Assembly (NCBI GenBank): GCA_043743785.1 | Contig: JAYTVW010000103.1 | Span: 1 to 25,705 of the forward strand | DNA from: JAQTNA01 sp043743785 | GTDB taxonomy: Bacteria > Pseudomonadota > Gammaproteobacteria > Burkholderiales > Rhodocyclaceae | Reading direction: 5' to 3' | Length of the DNA stretch: 25,705 bases | Shown here: piece after piece, positions 21,123 to 25,705 of the stretch | Layout of the letters: every line of letters starts with the position of its first letter | Position numbering within the stretch: the stretch's first letter is position 1 | The notes under the pieces: model-generated | The model's input: the letters and a program-made list of their open reading frames with translations, nothing else | Database searches by the model: none | What the model was told of the DNA's origin: nothing | Made by a program: the position numbers and the translations under genes

Positions 21123-21655
21123 GGCCCCTCACCGGCTGCCGGCCTGCGGAACTGGCAAAGGGGGTCAGCATCGAGGTTGTGGGCGGCGCCCTGGTGGTCA
21201 AGATCACGGGCGCCAAGGTCGGGGAGCACGCCGGCCAGGCAGAGCGGAAGCTGTCGATACCGTTGGGGCCTGCCGCGCACCCGTTCGCCGTGGAGCTGGC
21301 GGAGCGTGCGGGGGAGACGATCCAGATACCAGACGCCAAGGCATATTCGGGGGCGGTTCGTGCGGCAGGGAAACGGGGGTTCCCGAGGAAGCGGGCAACG
21401 ATCACGCCTTACTGCTTCCGGCACCAAGCGGCAAGCGACTGGAAGGGCGGGAAGATGGAGCCGCTAGACCTGTCCGCCGCCCTCGGTCACGCCTCAGACC
21501 GGACGGCCTCCATGTACGGCCAGGCCCAGCAGAAGCGGGGGACAACGCCCCCGCCGTCGAAGGTGGAAGCGTCCAGGGTGGTGAAGGTCAAGACGCGCCG
21601 AACGCCCGGGAAGACGCCGGCAAAGCCACCGGCTACACCGGGGAATGGGTCTTGA
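21122..21655 (+). pseudogene. Tyrosine integrase, 5'-truncated to its catalytic domain
   Basis: The frame opens at 21095 and begins to look like an integrase at LTGCRPAELAK (Arg I box). It continues with VVKITGAKVGE (catalytic Lys strand), ITPYCFRHQAASD (Arg II box, with Tyr in place of the first His), ALGHASDRTASMYG (conserved His and the Tyr nucleophile) and a basic Pro-rich tail. The arm-binding and core-binding domains are missing, and no ATG precedes the Arg I box. The only usable start is GTG 21179, which would drop that box. It is therefore a remnant joined to the end of the HTH gene, probably by deletion. Its 3' end overlaps brnA by 23 bases in convergent orientation. Confidence 0.8.
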
Positions 21656-21929
21656 GCCAGTCTTTCAGGGCGGCATCCACGCGGGTTTGCCACCCATCGC
21701 CAGAGGACCGGAAGCGCTCCACCACTTCCTCAGACAGGCGAATGGTGACGCGCCTCTTTACCGGGGCCTTCTGAGCCCCACGGACGGCCCGCTGCTTGTT
21801 GAGCGCAACCAGTCCGGCGAACAGTTCAGGCGGCAGCACCTCGGATGCCGGCTTGAACTGCTTCATGTCCTCGGCGGTCAGCTCTCTGACTTCGCCATCA
21901 TCGTCAATCATGGGGGGCCGCTTGCTCAT
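21633..21929 (-). CDS. brnA: BrnA-family antitoxin
   Basis: The 98-residue antitoxin of a BrnTA-type module ends in the family's DNA-binding segment: VKRRVTIRLSEEVVERFRSS, then GDGWQTRVDAALKDWLK. The N-terminal half (about 1-50) would bind the toxin. It starts 26 bases inside the end of brnT, the usual toxin-first order. BrnA dimers repress the operon and need the BrnT complex for full effect in the characterised Brucella system. Its last codons overlap the end of the truncated integrase on the other strand. Confidence 0.9.
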   Translation of the reverse strand: MSKRPPMIDDDGEVRELTAEDMKQFKPASEVLPPELFAGLVALNKQRAVRGAQKAPVKRRVTIRLSEEVVERFRSSGDGWQTRVDAALKDWLKTHSPV

Positions 21930-22182
21930 AGTCTTTCACCTCTCTGGGGTTGGCTTTGCGAAAGCTGATTACTCGGACGCCACCGGGCGCGGGGGTGAAG
22001 CAAAGGACATGCAGCCGGTCATCCAGGTAGCCCAGCGCCAGGTAACGGACCTCGGGATAAGCCTTGCGGGTGTCCTGCCATACCTTGGCCGTCGCAAAAT
22101 CGAAGTCACCAGCCCGCTCGAAAGACAGCCCGCGGTCGCGGATGTTCTTTTCGCTCTTGGCGGGGTCAAAGGTGATTTCCAT
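21904..22182 (-). CDS. brnT: BrnT-family ribonuclease toxin
   Basis: The 92-residue toxin has the RelE-like fold of BrnT. Its hallmarks are the N-terminal FDPAKSEKNIRDRGLSFERA, a central DTRKAYPEVRYLALGYLDDR and the C-terminal RVISFRKANPREVKDY (70-85), which holds the basic residues used for RNA cleavage in studied BrnT. All appear intact, so the pair could be functional and help retain the island. Its ATG 22182 follows a short near-palindrome, TTGTACGCACAA (22191-22202). Confidence 0.92.
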   Translation of the reverse strand: MEITFDPAKSEKNIRDRGLSFERAGDFDFATAKVWQDTRKAYPEVRYLALGYLDDRLHVLCFTPAPGGVRVISFRKANPREVKDYEQAAPHD

Positions 22183-22361
22183 AGATTAGATTGTACGCAC
22201 AAATAGACAGAGGGGCGAGGATTCCCCGGGGTGGGCAGGCCAAAGCGGGAATTCCCGCAATGGTCAGGCGGCGTGGATTTCTTCTCACTCTTGCACCAGG
22301 CGGGGACAGAACTGAGGCCCGGCACGAAGCCGGGAAGTGGGTTCCCCCTGCGGGTATCAAG
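22183..22361. promoter_or_regulatory. brnTA upstream region with possible operator
   Basis: The 179-base gap between the small tail-region gene and brnT contains TTGTACGCACAA (22191-22202), with TTGT and ACAA inverted, eight bases before the brnT start. That position suits autoregulation by BrnA. No convincing -35/-10 pair was found. The rest holds short GC-rich inverted stretches (for example GGCCCGGCAC and GAAGCCGGG near 22315-22334) and no gene. Confidence 0.35.
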
Positions 22362-22658
22362 TCATTTAGGGCCTCTCAATCGGAATAGCTCCACTTCCCT
22401 CTCTGCCAACAGCAGCATAAACCCCATCGTTTGATTGAATACCCATTCATTCAGAGCTGTAAGGAGGCTTTCATTATCCCCCCCGTGGATTTTTTCGGAC
22501 TTTGCAAGCCGTAAGTAAATTGGCTTGATCTGTGCGCACACATAATCCATTTCAGCTGGGGCAACTCCAAAGCCCGGCATAACACACCTGAGGGAGTCCT
22601 CGAATGTGCGCCATTGACGCTGCATGGAATCCGGAAGCCTGGTTACCTTATCTGCCAT
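22362..22658 (-). CDS. Small phage-type hypothetical protein behind the tape measure gene
   Basis: The 98-residue, mostly helical protein starts at ATG 22658 with AAGGTG upstream, just after the tape measure stop at 22663. I do not recognise the family. Visible features are RLPDSMQRQWRTFEDSLRCV, a central YVCAQIKPIYLRLAK and an amphipathic C-terminal helix ending in FMLLLAEREVELFRLRG. The close spacing suggests one transcript with the tape measure gene. In tailed phages this position often holds a minor tail protein, but the sequence gives no direct support. Confidence 0.6.
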   Translation of the reverse strand: MADKVTRLPDSMQRQWRTFEDSLRCVMPGFGVAPAEMDYVCAQIKPIYLRLAKSEKIHGGDNESLLTALNEWVFNQTMGFMLLLAEREVELFRLRGPK

Positions 22659-22662
22659 GTTC

Positions 22663-25221
22663 TCACACCTTAAAACTTACGCCGTTTCTAACGGCTAGTT
22701 TCATAGACTTGGCGACGTGAGGATAATTATCAGTAAAGAACCTGCCCACGTCACGGCTGTCCCAAGCTTGCACGTTGTTGTAATGATTGTGCGTAACGTG
22801 CCCCCCGCCCTGGCCGGATGCCTGCGCCAGTACTGCCTGCATCCTGTCCATCATCTCTGGCAGCCCCCCCAAGCTACGCACGGTGTCCGCCGGGCCGGAG
22901 GGCAACATCATTTCGTTTTCGTGGTAACGCATGATACCGGTGGCGCCAGAGGGGATGTCCCATCCCCCTTCGGCGGAAGGCATGCCCCCCATCACCAAGG
23001 CCATGATGGTAGCGAAGGCCCCGGCCGCCAGCGCAGGCCCCACGTAGGGGATGGATGCCACGGACTGAGCCGCACCGGCGGCGGCCTCCCCAGCAGCGGC
23101 GGGAATGACCACGGCAGCTTCAGCTGTCTTTGTTCCGGCCACGGCGGTGGACGTCGCCGCCTGCGTGGTGGTTTGCTCAATTCCCAGCATCTTGTAAATA
23201 GCCCCCTGCATTGCCGCCAGCGCCTTGTTCAGCCCCAATTCCTTCAGGATTTTCATGGCCGTCTGCGCCAGGGGCTTCGTCACCATCTCCTGCATGAAGA
23301 CTTCAAAGGTCTGTTTGAAGATGTTGGCCAGGCCCTGCTTGAGGGTCATGGCCTGGGTGAGCATGCCCTGGATGGAGTTGGCGAATGAGGACTCCATGCC
23401 TTGGTTCATTGCCGCGATGGGCCGATTTACTTCCAAGGCCAGTTGCTTCGAGAGTTGGCCCGCCTGTTGGCTGTACTTGCGGTCTATCTCCAGCAGCTGG
23501 GACTTGGCCTTTTCGTAGGCCGCAGGGTCGCTGGTGGGGTCAGCGGCCATCAGATCAAGCTTCTGCTGCAGCGCCTGGCGGTCGATGGCGTAACGGTCAG
23601 CGGCAAACTTCTGTTCCTGCTGCAGCAGCTGGGCCTTGGTGATGACGCCAAGCTGCTCCAGGAACTGCGCCTCTTGCTCGGCCCCGTCAATGTCCATCAG
23701 ACGGGATATCTTTTCCCGGTTGGCCAGCTCGTCAGCGATAGCTCGCTTTTGGTCGGCAATCTCACGGGCAATCTTGAGCTCGTTGCCGCGGGCCTCCTGG
23801 GCCTGCTTCGACTGTTCGCCGTACTTCTGCGCGTTCATGCGGGTTTCAGCCTGGGCATAGGCCAGCTTGGCCTGCAAGGCATGGCCGGCGGCTTCTTCGC
23901 CCATCTTGTAGCCGGCGATCTGCGCGGCAAAGTCTTCCTGCATGATCTGAAGCCCCAGGCCGGCGATCTTCTGGCGGACGGCAATCTGGTCCTTCAGGCT
24001 GTCGCTCGTCAGGCCCAGCTTGGCCTGCCAGTAGGCTTTCTCGTCGGTCTTGGACATTTCGTAGAAGCGGCCTTCGGCCTGGGCCTTCTCCTGCAGCGTG
24101 AGCTTTTCTTCCTCAAGATCAGCCGTCCATTTCCCTATCCTGTTTTCCTTGGCGTTGGCGACCTTGCTGAAATCGTAGGTAGGGCCGTCGGGGGTTTCGG
24201 CCTTGCTGGGTGTGGATTTGGCGTTTCGGGCATTCAGGATGCGCGCCGAGGTGGCGTCCACTTCCTTGCGGCGTCGCTCTGCCTCCTTGACGGCGTCGTC
24301 GTGAATCTTGGCAGCGCCGGCAAAGTCTCCGGTCATGATTGCCTTGATGCCGGCACCGATCGTGCCAATCTCTATGCCGATGGACTGAATTACGTAGGCG
24401 ACATTCACACCCAGAACGGCGATTGTTTCCATGACCGTCGCCAAGCCGTCGAAGAGCGGGGTGGAGGCGGAGACGGCAGCGCCGAATTCTACGAAGACCG
24501 GGGTGAGCTGCTGGCCGAACTGGACTTCCAGACTCTTGCCCACCAAGCCCAGGTCGCGCATCTGGGCCTTGTACTGCGCCGCTAGAGCCACGCCTTCCGG
24601 CCCGACGATCAAATGCAGTTCGCGCGCGCGCTTCTCGCTGGCCTCCATCTGCTCAGTGGTGAGCTTCATCAGCGGTTTCACCTCCGACCATGCTTTGCCA
24701 AACAATTGCGCCCCGGCAATGTTCTGTTCAATGGGGTTTTTGATTTCCTTGAGCTTGGTCGCGGCCTCGGTCATGACAGTCATGACCGGGCGGTATTGCC
24801 CCGCGGAGTCCTTGACCGCAATCCCCATTGCCTGGAAGGCCGTGCCGTTCTTGAAAATCTGCACGGACATTTTCTGCGAAGCGGCCACCAGGGTATCGGA
24901 ACTGATACCCGTACGCGCCAGGGCCACCTGCATAACGCTAGCCTGCTCGGTGGTGATCCCCAGGGCCTTGGCGAGCTTTCCGGACTCCCCCGCCCATTCG
25001 TTGCTGGCGCCGATTACGGCCTTGAAGGCGGTTCCGCCAGCAATCGCCGCAGTGAAGGCCATGAAGTAGCCCTGGACAGACTTGAAGGCGTCCCCGACGC
25101 CTTTCAGGCTGCCCTGCATCTTGTCCACGGAATCCTTGACGGCGGTCTGCGCGGCCTTCAGCCCCGCTTCGAGGCCGGTGACATCTGCGCCGATTGAGAG
25201 GGATGCGTCGGTATTGGCCAT
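22663..25221 (-). CDS. Phage tail tape measure protein
   Basis: The tape measure protein sets tail length and acts in DNA ejection. The 852-residue protein has the N-terminal SIGADVTGLEAGLKAAQTAV segment typical of tape measures and a first hydrophobic patch (about 49-66). An alpha-helical body with long coiled-coil stretches (about 395-640, rich in Q, A, K and E) follows. A second hydrophobic region lies at about 265-300, with a low-complexity Ala/Thr segment near 710-760. The C-terminal block SAEGGWDIPSGATGIMRYHE, then NEMMLPSGPAD, resembles the lambda gpH-type tail end. It appears complete, with ATG 25221 two bases after the AlpA-like gene's stop. No tail-assembly chaperone or tube genes lie upstream, unlike in intact prophages. 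Confidence 0.85.
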   Translation of the reverse strand: MANTDASLSIGADVTGLEAGLKAAQTAVKDSVDKMQGSLKGVGDAFKSVQGYFMAFTAAIAGGTAFKAVIGASNEWAGESGKLAKALGITTEQASVMQVALARTGISSDTLVAASQKMSVQIFKNGTAFQAMGIAVKDSAGQYRPVMTVMTEAATKLKEIKNPIEQNIAGAQLFGKAWSEVKPLMKLTTEQMEASEKRARELHLIVGPEGVALAAQYKAQMRDLGLVGKSLEVQFGQQLTPVFVEFGAAVSASTPLFDGLATVMETIAVLGVNVAYVIQSIGIEIGTIGAGIKAIMTGDFAGAAKIHDDAVKEAERRRKEVDATSARILNARNAKSTPSKAETPDGPTYDFSKVANAKENRIGKWTADLEEEKLTLQEKAQAEGRFYEMSKTDEKAYWQAKLGLTSDSLKDQIAVRQKIAGLGLQIMQEDFAAQIAGYKMGEEAAGHALQAKLAYAQAETRMNAQKYGEQSKQAQEARGNELKIAREIADQKRAIADELANREKISRLMDIDGAEQEAQFLEQLGVITKAQLLQQEQKFAADRYAIDRQALQQKLDLMAADPTSDPAAYEKAKSQLLEIDRKYSQQAGQLSKQLALEVNRPIAAMNQGMESSFANSIQGMLTQAMTLKQGLANIFKQTFEVFMQEMVTKPLAQTAMKILKELGLNKALAAMQGAIYKMLGIEQTTTQAATSTAVAGTKTAEAAVVIPAAAGEAAAGAAQSVASIPYVGPALAAGAFATIMALVMGGMPSAEGGWDIPSGATGIMRYHENEMMLPSGPADTVRSLGGLPEMMDRMQAVLAQASGQGGGHVTHNHYNNVQAWDSRDVGRFFTDNYPHVAKSMKLAVRNGVSFKV

Positions 25222-25223
25222 GC

Positions 25224-25451
25224 CTATGCCCTCCTCCCGAGATCAACCGCGGGGCGGCAACGTACCCGAGACGCCAGCCAGTCGTTTACTTCTGTCTCCA
25301 GCCAGCCAACTGCGCGGACGCCAAGGGACACGGGGGCGGGGAAATTGCCGGAAGAAATCTTTTCGTAGAGGGAAGACTTGCCGAGGCCGGTCCGGGTTTC
25401 AACTTGCTTTCGGCGCAAAATGGAGAGCGCCGGATGGGGGTTTGTTGTCAT
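25224..25451 (-). CDS. AlpA-family (MerR-like) prophage regulator
   Basis: The 75-residue protein has a winged-helix pattern typical of AlpA: ILRRKQVETRTGLGKSSLYE (HTH), then KISSGNFPAPVSLGVRAVGW and LETEVNDWLASRV. AlpA of CP4-57 activates excision genes in E. coli. I chose ATG 25451, which has AGGAAA eight bases upstream, rather than the in-frame start at 25508, which adds non-family sequence. It is the first gene of a unit with the tape measure gene (2-base gap), which is an unusual partner for it. A TTGACA-N18-TGTATT promoter lies upstream. Confidence 0.82.
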   Translation of the reverse strand: MTTNPHPALSILRRKQVETRTGLGKSSLYEKISSGNFPAPVSLGVRAVGWLETEVNDWLASRVRCRPAVDLGRRA

Positions 25452-25492
25452 GTCGATTTTCCTGCAAAGGCCCAGGGAGTCCGGACATGACC

Positions 25493-25522
25493 AATACAAT
25501 TGCGTCAATAATTCCTTGTCAA
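25493..25522 (-). promoter_or_regulatory. Promoter of the AlpA/tape measure unit
   Basis: On the minus strand TTGACA (25522-25517) is followed after 18 bases by TGTATT (25498-25493). Transcription would begin near 25486, about 35 bases before the AlpA-like ATG. The -35 is perfect consensus; the -10 matches at four of six. Confidence 0.45.
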
Positions 25523-25613
25523 GTCCTTTGCCCGAACTGCAGCGCCTTCCCTTTTCGGTGTCGCGGGTATCGTAGCTGGGCGCCGATTTTCACCCTGAGC
25601 ACAAACGATGCGT

Positions 25614-25705
25614 ATTCCGCCGAATCTGGACACTGATTCCAGCGCAAACTGGACAGTGATTCCGCGGCAAACTGGACAGCCATTCCAGGGCAATCTGGAC
25701 AGCCG
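25614..25705 (+). mobile_element. Probable IS21-family terminal multiple repeats (element continues right)
   Basis: Four tandem imperfect units of 22-24 bp start at 25614, 25636, 25659 and 25682. Each has the form ATTCC, then a variable GC-rich stretch, then CTGGACA. Multiple terminal repeats of this kind, with TGTCCAG on the other strand, are known at the ends of IS21-family elements. No istA/istB genes lie to the left, so the element should extend beyond the window. The 160 bases between the AlpA-like gene and the repeats contain its promoter and no other gene I can support. Confidence 0.6.

Larger units (their letters stand above)
19330..25500. mobile_element. Degraded prophage or phage-derived island
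   Basis: This block breaks the chromosomal gene order. It contains a divergent HTH/S24 switch, a 5'-truncated tyrosine integrase, a brnTA pair, an AlpA-like regulator and a tail tape measure gene. No terminase, portal, capsid or lysis gene is seen, so it is a remnant or a minimal element. The left edge is near the xth start. The right edge is not seen: an IS21-like end begins at about 25614. No attachment site repeat could be assigned. Confidence 0.75.

Noticed and set aside
23401..24585. 394-codon open frame antisense to the tape measure gene
   Set aside because: It is Leu/Gly-rich shadow coding with no domain, opposite a clearly typical tape measure protein.
1..25705. tRNA, rRNA, CRISPR array or riboswitch
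   Set aside because: No cloverleaf, rRNA stretch or regularly spaced repeat-spacer pattern was recognised by eye on either strand. The tandem units at the right end have no unique spacers.

Overview
The window is GC-rich, densely coded chromosome of a Gram-negative bacterium. Its gene order (hemC-hemD-hemX-hemY; murU/amgK divergent from lptD-surA-pdxA-rsmA) and protein sequences point to a betaproteobacterium, probably Rhodocyclales-like. That placement is an inference from gene content and sequence style, not from a marker gene.

Bases 1-19313 are core chromosome. First come heme genes: hemF on the plus strand, then a minus-strand operon hemC-hemD-hemX-hemY. A YbaK-type tRNA deacylase follows, with a parDE toxin-antitoxin pair lodged directly behind it. 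Next are murU and amgK, the cell-wall sugar recycling pair that bypasses de novo UDP-MurNAc synthesis (minus strand). Opposite them run lptD, surA, pdxA, a patatin-like lipoprotein and rsmA, ending in a strong two-way terminator. The last core block, on the minus strand, is xth, a Crp/Fnr regulator, a large TPM-domain membrane protein and a 63-residue DUF2892 membrane protein. The DUF2892 gene has a perfect Crp/Fnr-like palindrome in front of it.

This core part is full of small palindromic intergenic repeats of several families. They sit so close to genes that they supply start regions, stop codons or, in the TPM gene, an internal stretch of about 55 codons. The commonest family occurs six times in 15 kb.

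Bases about 19330-25500 are a degraded prophage or phage-derived island. It holds a divergent regulatory switch with two near-identical operators; a small HTH protein on one side; and on the other a two-gene operon encoding a protein with two LexA-like S24 domains that both lack the catalytic serine. It also holds a 5'-truncated integrase, a brnTA toxin-antitoxin pair, and an AlpA-like regulator leading into a complete tail tape measure gene plus one small gene. No capsid, portal, terminase or lysis genes are seen. The window ends in four tandem 22-24 bp units that look like the terminal repeats of an IS21-family element continuing to the right.

The best candidates for something new are the doubly serine-less S24 protein with its operator pair, the parDE cassette flanked by a copy of the ybaK 3' end, and the palindromic element carried in frame inside the TPM gene.
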